This document shows, in pieces, positions 1 to 6,918 of a stretch of DNA of 11,007 nt. Made by a program: the position numbers and the translations under genes. Origin of the DNA: Candidatus Limimorpha equi (GTDB lineage Bacteria > Bacteroidota > Bacteroidia > Bacteroidales > F082); NCBI GenBank assembly GCA_018065885.1, contig JAGHSL010000048.1, positions 1 through 11,007 on the forward strand, read 5' to 3'. The notes under the pieces are model-generated. The model was not told the origin of the DNA. It saw only the letters and a list, made by a program, of their open reading frames with translations, and did no database searches. How positions within the stretch are numbered: the first letter of the stretch is position 1; each line of letters opens with the position of its first letter.

Positions 1-102
1 TTGGGCGGAGAATTTTTCGGATAAAAAGCCAATTCAAGCCGTTTTTGTCCCCATTAATGCAAGGTGTCATTTTTCACATTATTGCCACCAAATTAATCAT
101 AA

Positions 103-135
103 TTTCCACCTATTATAAAAAAAACGCTATCTTTG
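103..135 (+). promoter_or_regulatory. Bacteroidota-type promoter of the kinase gene
   Basis: TATCTTTG at 128-135 fits the Bacteroidota -7 consensus TAnnTTTG exactly. A weak -33 element, TTTCC at 103-107, lies 20 bases upstream. The expected transcript start near 142 is downstream of the farthest upstream ATG at 45 and only a few bases before ATG 150. This argues that the protein begins at 150 or 153, with a very short leader. Confidence 0.65.
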
Positions 136-149
136 CCCCAAATTCCATT

Positions 150-1412
150 ATGATGTCCGAGACAATGTTTTCAAATTTCGAACCTGTAGAGAACGGCCAA
201 CCGCAACAGAATCAAGCGGATACCGTCATTAATTCAAAAGACTACCAAGACATCCGTCTGCTGACGGCTTCGCGTTTTGGTGCCAGTAGGGTGTTCACCG
301 CAAAAAGCGGTGCTAAAAAGGTCATAATCAAAGCCTTGAAAGCTGAACTGATGAATGACCCGAAATGCAAGGCCAACTTGCGCAAAGAGTACGAAATCAC
401 CACGCAACTCGACCATAAATACATCCGCAAGGCCCTCGACCTGACAACGATTCAAGGCTTGGGCGAATGTATCGTTTTCGAATACATCGAAGGCAAATCG
501 CTGGCCGAGCACGTCCGCGTGGGCACGCTTTCGGAAAAACAAGTCAAGAATATCCTGGCCGAAATGTGCGACGCCTTGTATTACATGCACCGCAACCAGG
601 TGGTGCATTGCGACCTGAAGCCCGAAAACATCATCATCACCGAAGGCGATTACAAGGCAAAAATCATCGACATTGGTCTGCCCGAAACCGAATACAAGAC
701 CAATAAGGAACTGCTTATCAAGGAAATGGAGTTCATCGCTCCCGAACTTATCAAAGGCGAAGACTGCGATGCCCGTTCCGACATCTATTCCATTGGGAAA
801 ATCATGGAGTTCATCAACGAGCGTAACATCTCGCGGCAGTTCAACAGCATTGCAACGCACTGCACGCAATTCTCGAAAGAACAACGTTACGACAACATTT
901 CCGAAGTGAGATCAGCCATAACGAAAGGCCATTCCGTAGTGAAGATTTTCATCATCACGCTGATACTCTGCATTGTGGGTGCCGTTGCAGTCATCTATGT
1001 GCCAAGAATCAAGACTAAGGCCGAAGAAGAAAAGATAGAACGCCGGAAGATGGATTTCTCACACGAAATAGAAAGAATAGAAAGCAACACTGAAACGCTC
1101 TCCGAAAAATACAAGCTGACCTCACTCGACGAGCCTATCTCGGCAAATTGGTCGGAAGACAGCATGGCTTACTATCAGGCACTCATGCCTTTCTTCGACA
1201 TTGACGGTCTGCAAAGTCAGGCCATGGACCTCTTGCAGGAACAGAAAGCCCGCATCGACAACCAGCGTCAGAATGAGTTTGAAAGCCTCCTGCTCAATAC
1301 GTTCAAGACCGCTGACGACAGTCTTGCCACAATCCTGAAAACGGCCATGCCCGAACAAACCGACTCGCTGCTCATGATTGAGGCCTTCAAGTGGTACGGA
1401 CACCAACATTGA
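150..1412 (+). CDS. Membrane-anchored Hanks-type Ser/Thr protein kinase, atypical motifs
   Basis: Probable eukaryotic-like Ser/Thr kinase of 420 aa. Seen, numbering from ATG 150: a glycine-poor nucleotide loop before VIIK with candidate ATP-binding Lys61; catalytic loop HCDLKPEN with Asp155 and Asn160; DIG at 174-176 in place of DFG; APE at 197-199; and DIYSIG of helix F. One hydrophobic membrane segment follows at about 266-284 (DNA 945-1001), then a charged, helical, probably coiled-coil tail of about 130 residues predicted outside the cytoplasm. There are no PASTA repeats. The frame opens at 45, but the promoter at 103-135 favours 150 or 153; ATG 165 is also possible. By family knowledge, the cytoplasmic domain would phosphorylate proteins in response to something sensed by the outer tail. 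The next gene is a PorW-like secretion lipoprotein 63 bases on, so a link to the envelope is possible but only inferred. Substrate unknown; a weakly active or pseudokinase role is possible. Confidence 0.88.
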   Translation: MMSETMFSNFEPVENGQPQQNQADTVINSKDYQDIRLLTASRFGASRVFTAKSGAKKVIIKALKAELMNDPKCKANLRKEYEITTQLDHKYIRKALDLTTIQGLGECIVFEYIEGKSLAEHVRVGTLSEKQVKNILAEMCDALYYMHRNQVVHCDLKPENIIITEGDYKAKIIDIGLPETEYKTNKELLIKEMEFIAPELIKGEDCDARSDIYSIGKIMEFINERNISRQFNSIATHCTQFSKEQRYDNISEVRSAITKGHSVVKIFIITLILCIVGAVAVIYVPRIKTKAEEEKIERRKMDFSHEIERIESNTETLSEKYKLTSLDEPISANWSEDSMAYYQALMPFFDIDGLQSQAMDLLQEQKARIDNQRQNEFESLLLNTFKTADDSLATILKTAMPEQTDSLLMIEAFKWYGHQH

Positions 1413-1417
1413 TTTTT

Positions 1418-1449
1418 GTTTTATTCGCTGAAATAAAACCAGCGATTTT
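1418..1449 (+). terminator. Possible weak terminator or alternative hairpins after the kinase
   Basis: Two mutually exclusive stems overlap here. GTTTTATT (1418-1425) can pair with AATAAAAC (1432-1439). Alternatively CGCTG (1426-1430) can pair with CAGCG (1440-1444), followed by ATTTT. The second form resembles a short intrinsic terminator, but its stem has only 5 pairs, so readthrough into the next gene is likely. I see no good promoter between the two genes. Confidence 0.3.
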
Positions 1450-1475
1450 CAGTTATTGTTTAAAACGACAACAAA

Positions 1476-4136
1476 GTGCTTAGAAACAATAGATTATTCA
1501 TCATTTTAGGCTGCTTGTCAGGTCTGTTGCTTTTTGGCGGTTGCTCCACCAAGAAGAACACCTTGACACGCAGAATCCATCATAACATCAACAGCCATTA
1601 CAACGTTTATTGGAACGGAGAAAAAAGCCTGAAGGAAGGCGACAAGCAGTTGAAAACCGCTGTAAAAGACGATTTCTCGAAAGTTTTGCCCGTCTATAAC
1701 TACGGCACCAAGTCCAACGGCATGAGCCTCAACTCGCAAATGGACCGCGCCTTGGAAAAAACCTCCATCTGCGTTCAGAAACACTCCATGAAATTCAACA
1801 ACCGCGAGCGCGTCAAATGGATTGACGATGCCTATTTGGTCATGGCCAAAGCACATTTCTACAAGCAGGATTACATCCCCGCCCGCCGCACTTTCGACTT
1901 TGTCGCCACCGAATACAAAAACAATGATATTGCCTACGTCGCCAACATGTGGCTGATTAAAACCTACATACAGACCGAACAGTATCCGAAGGCCGTCGCC
2001 ATGATCGAGCAGTTGCAGACCAAGATTTCGGGTGTCGAAAAACTGCCAAAGGAACTTTCACGCAACCTCGACCTCACCATTGCCGACTACTTTATCGCCG
2101 TCAAGGACTATGACAATGCCGTCAAATACCTGAAAACCGGCATTTTGGAAAACAACGACCGCGACTTGCGCACCAGAGCAATGTTCATCTTAGGACAGAT
2201 TTACATGACCCAAAACGACAGCGAGCGTGCCATTGAGCAATTCAAGCGCGTCATCAAGCGCAACCCTGAATACGAAATGGCTTTTGAGGCCAGAATGAAC
2301 ATGGCCAAGATGGGTTCTGCCGACAATGCTCAGGAGCTTTACAAGATGCTGATCAAAATGCTCAACGACCCGAACAACGAAGACTATTGCGACCGCATTT
2401 ATTACGCCATGGCCGAACTCGCCCTCCGCGAAGGCGATGAAAACAAGGCCATCCGTTATTTGAGAGAATCCGTAGCCGCTTTCAAAAACAACACCATCCA
2501 GCGCAGCACATCTGCCTTGAAAGTGGCTTCCATGTATTTCGACCGCAACGCCTACGAACTCTCACAAGCCTATTACGACACCGCTGTCATGGGTTTAGAC
2601 AGGGAATTTGAGGGCTACGACAGCATCATGAACATCTCACAGACCTTGAACGAACTGGTGCTGAACATGAATGTGGTGCGCACACAAGACAGTCTGCTGC
2701 GTGTTGCCGACATGGATTCCGTCACCCGCAACGCCTTGATTGATAAGATTATCGCCCAAGTCATTGAAGACGAACAATATGAAGCCGAACAACGCGAATA
2801 CGAAGAGCAGCTTGCCCTGATGGGTGGCGCAACGGGCGCTTCAACCGCACAAAGCGACCCAAGTCAGGCTGGCGCATGGTATTTCTACAACCAAGCAACC
2901 TTGACACGCGGCTACACCGAATTCACGAAGAAATGGGGCATGCGTAAACTGGAAGACAACTGGTTCCTCACCGACAAGCAAAGCCTGCAGGCAGCCTTTA
3001 GCGGCGGCGATGAAGAAGACGAAGAAGAAATGGAGAAGAAAGGCAAAGCCAAAGACTCGCTTTCGAAATCGTACACCAACCACGACAGAGGCTATTACCT
3101 CACCGACCTTCCTTTCACACCAGAACAGAAAGAAGAAGCCAACCTTCAGATTGCCAACGCCTTGTACAACTTAGGCTTCATTTATATGGATCGTCTTTCC
3201 GATTATCCGCGTTCAGTCGAATCATACGAATCGTTAGACACACGCTATCCGGGCAACGAAAAAGAACTGCCATCGTGGTATGCCCTCTACAAAATCAACA
3301 ACGAAGATCTGAAGGACGAGGAAAAGGCCACCTATTATAAAAATAAGATTCTGGACAAATACCCGACCTCAAGTTATGCCCAAGTCATCCTCGACCCTGA
3401 CTATTTCAAGAAACTTGAAGCCCAGGAAAAGGAATCATCAGATTTTTATGCCAAAACATACGAGGCATTCCAGCAAGGACAGTTCTACCGCGTCAAGATG
3501 AATTCGGAACGCGCTATGGAAATGTACGAAGCTGACACTGCCATGATGCCACGTTTCGCCTTCCTGAATGCCGTCGCAAGAGGCCGCCTCGAAAGCATCG
3601 ACACGATGGCCTACGCCTTGTACGACTTGATTCGGAAATATCCTACGAGCAGCATCAAGAATTACGCTACTCAGGTCTTGACCAACATCAACGAAGAATA
3701 CAATTTAGGCTTCGACCTCAGCAAGATTTCTGACAAGGAAGCCGAACAGCCCGAAGTGAAAAAGGCCGCACCTTATAATTACGAACCGCAGTCAGAACAT
3801 TTCGTGATGATTGTCTGCGACTCAAAACTGGTGCGTGTCGATCCGCTCAAGGTGCGTATCAGCGACTTCAACAAGCGCGATCACCACACCGAAACTTTCT
3901 ATGTGAAGAGCGTCATCCTCGACGAGCAGCGCACCGTGGTCACAATCGGCAATTTCGATGGCGAACAGAAAGCTAAGGATTACATTACATCGATGTTCCT
4001 GACCGATTACGTTTTCGGCGGCATCGACTCAAAGAATTATTCCATCGCACCTATTTCCTCAAAGAACTATCCGGTCTTCTACCAATCGAAGGATTTCGAC
4101 GAATACAAGACCTTCATGGATGACAATAATAAATAA
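1476..4136 (+). CDS. porW: PorW/SprE-like TPR lipoprotein (type IX secretion/gliding)
   Basis: Large TPR lipoprotein of 886 aa. Members of this family (PorW in Porphyromonas, SprE in Flavobacterium) are outer-membrane lipoproteins needed for type IX secretion and gliding. Seen: an N-terminal hydrophobic signal ending in the imperfect lipobox LFGGC, with Cys23 as the lipidation site; the family-like segment HYNVYWNGEKSLKEG just after it; many helical TPR-type repeats from about residue 110; a WYFYN...WGMRKLEDNW block at about 468-500 that I recognise from SprE homologues; an acidic low-complexity stretch at about 509-525; and a conserved-looking C-terminal domain from about 775. The start is GTG: the frame has a stop at 1461-1463 and no ATG between it and 1476. 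The residues after Cys23 (STKK) do not look like the acidic surface-export signal, so a periplasm-facing position is inferred. Bactofilin follows after 3 bases and is probably co-transcribed. The symbol porW is by family resemblance. Confidence 0.9.
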   Translation: MLRNNRLFIILGCLSGLLLFGGCSTKKNTLTRRIHHNINSHYNVYWNGEKSLKEGDKQLKTAVKDDFSKVLPVYNYGTKSNGMSLNSQMDRALEKTSICVQKHSMKFNNRERVKWIDDAYLVMAKAHFYKQDYIPARRTFDFVATEYKNNDIAYVANMWLIKTYIQTEQYPKAVAMIEQLQTKISGVEKLPKELSRNLDLTIADYFIAVKDYDNAVKYLKTGILENNDRDLRTRAMFILGQIYMTQNDSERAIEQFKRVIKRNPEYEMAFEARMNMAKMGSADNAQELYKMLIKMLNDPNNEDYCDRIYYAMAELALREGDENKAIRYLRESVAAFKNNTIQRSTSALKVASMYFDRNAYELSQAYYDTAVMGLDREFEGYDSIMNISQTLNELVLNMNVVRTQDSLLRVADMDSVTRNALIDKIIAQVIEDEQYEAEQREYEEQLALMGGATGASTAQSDPSQAGAWYFYNQATLTRGYTEFTKKWGMRKLEDNWFLTDKQSLQAAFSGGDEEDEEEMEKKGKAKDSLSKSYTNHDRGYYLTDLPFTPEQKEEANLQIANALYNLGFIYMDRLSDYPRSVESYESLDTRYPGNEKELPSWYALYKINNEDLKDEEKATYYKNKILDKYPTSSYAQVILDPDYFKKLEAQEKESSDFYAKTYEAFQQGQFYRVKMNSERAMEMYEADTAMMPRFAFLNAVARGRLESIDTMAYALYDLIRKYPTSSIKNYATQVLTNINEEYNLGFDLSKISDKEAEQPEVKKAAPYNYEPQSEHFVMIVCDSKLVRVDPLKVRISDFNKRDHHTETFYVKSVILDEQRTVVTIGNFDGEQKAKDYITSMFLTDYVFGGIDSKNYSIAPISSKNYPVFYQSKDFDEYKTFMDDNNK

Positions 4137-4139
4137 ATC

Positions 4140-4511
4140 ATGAACATCATGGAAGCACAAGCACGCAATCTGATAGGCAACGGCACCGTAATCAAAGGTG
4201 ACATCGATTCGAGTGGCGACATCCGTATCGACGGCCAGCTGATAGGCAACCTCAAGTCGAACGGCAAAGTCTTCATCGGCCAAACCGGCATACTCGAAGG
4301 CGAATTGGTTTGCAAACAGTCGGAAATTTCAGGCACCGTCAAAGGAAAAATCAAGACGGAAGAACTGACCGCCTTGAAATCAACCTCAAAAGTTGAAGTG
4401 GAACTGACCACAAAGCAACTGCTGATTGAAGTCGGCGCACAGTTCACCGGCCAATGCATCATGAACCAGCAGAACACCGTGGCCATGCCTAAACAACAGA
4501 AAATCGGTTAA
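4140..4511 (+). CDS. Bactofilin (polymer-forming cytoskeletal protein)
   Basis: Bactofilin family (DUF583, CcmA-like) of 123 aa. These proteins self-assemble without nucleotides into filaments at the inner face of the membrane and help position envelope machinery or shape the cell. Seen: after a short N-terminal tail, the typical run of beta-helix turns from about residue 12 to 105, with regularly spaced Gly and hydrophobic residues (GNGTVIKGDIDSSGDIRIDG and the following ILEGEL, ISGTVKGKI turns), then a short polar C-terminal tail. It starts 3 bases after the PorW-like gene stops, so translation is probably coupled. A second ATG at 4149 is an alternative start. From memory, a PorW-bactofilin pair is common in Bacteroidota, often ahead of the ATP synthase genes; here folE follows instead. 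Confidence 0.95.
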   Translation: MNIMEAQARNLIGNGTVIKGDIDSSGDIRIDGQLIGNLKSNGKVFIGQTGILEGELVCKQSEISGTVKGKIKTEELTALKSTSKVEVELTTKQLLIEVGAQFTGQCIMNQQNTVAMPKQQKIG

Positions 4512-4558
4512 TTATTTTTTAGGTGAGCAAATTCAGCTTACATATTGAAAACGAGGCA

Positions 4559-4612
4559 TCGAGGTCGCGAGAATACGAGACATCTCGAAATTCTGCAGTC
4601 TCGCAGCCTCGA
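4559..4612. repeat. GC-rich imperfect palindrome between bactofilin and folE
   Basis: TCGAGG (4559-4564) pairs with CCTCGA (4607-4612) and GCGAGA (4567-4572) with TCTCGC (4599-4604), separated by one G-T and one mismatched position. Inside the loop, CGAG (4576-4579) and CTCG (4584-4587) form a small hairpin with a 4-base loop. CGAGG is also repeated directly at 4552-4556 and 4560-4564. No T-run follows, so a plain terminator is unlikely. It resembles a dispersed REP-type element or an mRNA-stabilising structure; which of these cannot be told here. Confidence 0.6.
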
Positions 4613-4649
4613 AATCCAAATAGAAGTTTAATTTGAACAGTTACTTAAT

Positions 4650-5276
4650 ATGATAGAAGAAAACGAGCTGAATGAGAAATTCGGCTATGAATCTATTGAA
4701 AAGTATGACCCTGAACGCTTGGCAAAACTTCAGGAGCATTATCAGGCTATTTTGGAATTATTAGGCGAAGACCCGAATCGCGAAGGTCTTCTCAAAACTC
4801 CTTTGCGCGTCGCCAAGTCGATGCAGTTCCTGACGCAAGGCTACAATCAGGACCCGATGGAAATCCTGCTTTCGGCACGTTTTAAGGAAGACTACCGCCA
4901 AATGGTGATTGTCAAGGACATCGAGATTTACTCCTTGTGTGAGCATCACATGATTCCGTTCATCGGCAAAGCCCATGTCGGCTACATTCCGAACGGCTAC
5001 ATCACGGGACTGAGCAAGATTGCCCGCGTGGTTGAGGTTTATTCGCGCCGCCTTCAGGTGCAGGAACGCCTGACCACACAAATCAAGAATGCCATCAACG
5101 AGGCTTTGCACCCTTTGGGCGTGGCAGTCGTCATTGAGGCACGACATTTGTGTATGTCGATGCGTGGCGTTCAGAAACAAAACTCTGTCACGACGACAAG
5201 CGATTTCATTGGAGCATTTGAGCGCGAAACGACAAGAGAAGAGTTTTTCCGACTGATTGGAACGAACCTACACTGA
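4650..5276 (+). CDS. folE: GTP cyclohydrolase I
   Basis: Converts GTP to 7,8-dihydroneopterin triphosphate and formate, the first step of tetrahydrofolate synthesis and a source of queuosine-type precursors; cytoplasmic, decameric in the family. The 208 aa length fits bacterial FolE. Seen: the LCEHHMIPF motif with zinc ligands Cys97 and His100 and catalytic-region His99, the GLSKIARVVEVYSRRLQVQE block at 120-139, and RHLCMSMRG with the third zinc ligand Cys168, followed by the usual TTTSDFIGAF near the C-terminus. All key residues are present, so a zinc-type active enzyme is expected. The start ATG 4650 gives a family-like N-terminus. A near-consensus -7 sequence (4628-4635, one mismatch) could give folE its own promoter. 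The next gene begins 32 bases downstream. Confidence 0.98.
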   Translation: MIEENELNEKFGYESIEKYDPERLAKLQEHYQAILELLGEDPNREGLLKTPLRVAKSMQFLTQGYNQDPMEILLSARFKEDYRQMVIVKDIEIYSLCEHHMIPFIGKAHVGYIPNGYITGLSKIARVVEVYSRRLQVQERLTTQIKNAINEALHPLGVAVVIEARHLCMSMRGVQKQNSVTTTSDFIGAFERETTREEFFRLIGTNLH

Positions 5277-5308
5277 TTTTGATTGTTAAACTTTAAATTA
5301 ATACGAAT

Positions 5309-6034
5309 ATGAACCAAAACGAAAAAGATTATCTGAGCATCAACGAGATGGAATCCGCTGATGTGTCAAGAACATTCATGTCGAAGGTATTCCTATGGAT
5401 GTGCATTGCATTGGGAATCACCGCATTAACAGCATTTTTAAGTGCTTCATCACCAGCATTTTTCTATATGCTGATTAACAGTCAGACAGGCCGCATGTCA
5501 CTTTTGGGCTGGGTCGTCACCTTGGCCCCGTTGATTCTGGTCTTTGTCATGTCAGCCCGAATCGACAGAATGTCAAAAGGAACCATGACAGCCATTTTTG
5601 TGTTGTATTCCGTACTGATGGGCATGAGCCTGAGTTTCATCTTCCTCGCCTATTCTTCAGCTGTCATCGTCAAGACTTTCCTCATTACCGCCGGCATGTT
5701 CGGCGTGATGGCCGTGGCAGGTTTCACCACCAAGACCGATTTGACCAAATTCGGCAAAATCATGTTCATGGGATTAATCGGACTTATCATCGCTACTTTG
5801 GTCAACCTGTTCACCAAAAGCGCCATGTTCGATTACGTCATCAGTTTCATTGGTGTGCTGATTTTCACCGGTTTAACTGCTTTCGATGTTCAGAAACTGA
5901 AACAGATTGGCGCGACCAATTTAGGTGAAAACGACACCGTGACGAAAATCGCCATTTGGGGCGCACTTTCGCTTTACCTTGATTTCATCAACTTATTCTT
6001 ATATTTATTACGTATTTTCGGGAGTAGAGACTAA
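5309..6034 (+). CDS. Bax inhibitor-1/YbhL-YccA family membrane protein
   Basis: Integral membrane protein of 241 aa of the BI-1/TMBIM (UPF0005) family. Structurally studied bacterial relatives act as pH-sensitive calcium leak channels; other members interact with membrane proteases. Seen: a short cytoplasmic N-terminus and about seven hydrophobic segments at roughly 27-48, 64-82, 92-112, 117-137, 149-167, 174-192 and 213-235. The family signatures are TGLTAFDVQK (Asp193) and SLYLDFINLF (Asp225), the two aspartates expected to form the sensor pair. Its stop codon overlaps the fabD start by one base (TAATG at 6032-6036), so translation is coupled to fabD although the functions are not obviously related. 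The in vivo role in Bacteroidota is not established. Confidence 0.95.
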   Translation: MNQNEKDYLSINEMESADVSRTFMSKVFLWMCIALGITALTAFLSASSPAFFYMLINSQTGRMSLLGWVVTLAPLILVFVMSARIDRMSKGTMTAIFVLYSVLMGMSLSFIFLAYSSAVIVKTFLITAGMFGVMAVAGFTTKTDLTKFGKIMFMGLIGLIIATLVNLFTKSAMFDYVISFIGVLIFTGLTAFDVQKLKQIGATNLGENDTVTKIAIWGALSLYLDFINLFLYLLRIFGSRD

Positions 6035-6918
6035 TGTTTAAGGCATACGTTTTTCCTGGTCAGGGAGCCCAATTCGTTGGCATGGGCAAGGATTTGTTCG
6101 ACAAGTCGTCGAAGGCCAAGGACATGTTCCACAAAGCCAACAACATTTTGAAATTCAAGATTACCGACATCATGTTTGACGGCACTGATGAAGACTTGCG
6201 CCAGACAAAAGTGACGCAACCTGCCGTTTTCCTTCATTCTGTCGTTTTGGCAGCCTTATTGGAAGATTTTCAGCCAAATTTGGTTGCAGGTCATTCCTTA
6301 GGCGAATTTTCAGCCTTGGTCGCCAACAAGGTTTTGAGTTTTGAAGATGGTCTGCGCCTTGTCGCCAAACGTGCTGCCGCCATGCAAAAGGCTTGCGAAT
6401 TGCAGCCTGGCACAATGGCAGCTGTCATTGGTGCCGAAGACAAAGTTGTTGAGGAGGTTTGTGCTTCCGTAAAAAACAAAATCGTAGTGGCCGCCAATTA
6501 CAACAGCCCAGGGCAAGTGGTCATTTCGGGTTCGATTGAAGGCGTTGAGGAAGCCTCAAAGAAAATGGTTGAAGCTGGTGCGCGCCGTGTGTTGCCGCTC
6601 AAAGTGGGCGGTGCTTTCCACAGCCCGCTGATGGAACCTGCCCGTGTAGAATTGGCTGAAGCCATTAATGCCACCAAATTCAACGACGGCATCTGCCCTA
6701 TTTATCAGAATGTTACGGGACAGCCAGTCAGCGACCCCGAAATCATCAAGAAAAACCTAGTTTCACAACTCACCTCGCCTGTGCTCTGGACGCAAACCAT
6801 GTCGAACATGATTTCTGCCGGCGTAAGGTCAGTGGTTGAAGTCGGTCCGGGAACTGTCCTTCAAGGCTTGTTCAAGAAGGTCGACAAAAACATGGAACTC
6901 GTTAGCGCAACAATCTGA
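6034..6918 (+). CDS. fabD: Malonyl-CoA:ACP transacylase
   Basis: Transfers the malonyl group from CoA to acyl carrier protein, supplying the elongation unit for type II fatty-acid synthesis in the cytoplasm. The 294 aa length is close to E. coli FabD. Seen: PGQGAQ at 8-13 (oxyanion region), the nucleophile elbow GHSLGEFSA with Ser88, Arg113 that binds the malonyl carboxylate, GGAFHSPLM with catalytic His196, and Gln245 in the QLTSPVLW block. All catalytic residues are intact. It overlaps the upstream BI-1 gene by one base and its TGA overlaps the ctpA ATG by one base (TGATG at 6916-6920), so three genes are read as one unit. No other fatty-acid genes lie in the window. Confidence 0.98.
   Translation: MFKAYVFPGQGAQFVGMGKDLFDKSSKAKDMFHKANNILKFKITDIMFDGTDEDLRQTKVTQPAVFLHSVVLAALLEDFQPNLVAGHSLGEFSALVANKVLSFEDGLRLVAKRAAAMQKACELQPGTMAAVIGAEDKVVEEVCASVKNKIVVAANYNSPGQVVISGSIEGVEEASKKMVEAGARRVLPLKVGGAFHSPLMEPARVELAEAINATKFNDGICPIYQNVTGQPVSDPEIIKKNLVSQLTSPVLWTQTMSNMISAGVRSVVEVGPGTVLQGLFKKVDKNMELVSATI

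Noticed and set aside
1..102. Possible terminator of an upstream gene at the window start
   Set aside because: There are T-runs, but no stem of more than a few pairs; nothing can be supported without the upstream sequence.
45..149. N-terminal extension of the kinase from ATG 45
   Set aside because: The extension overlaps a consensus promoter (103-135) whose start point falls near 142, and its sequence has no kinase-like features.
234..884. 216-codon minus-strand ORF inside the kinase
   Set aside because: It is the antisense shadow of the kinase catalytic domain, which has recognisable motifs on the + strand.
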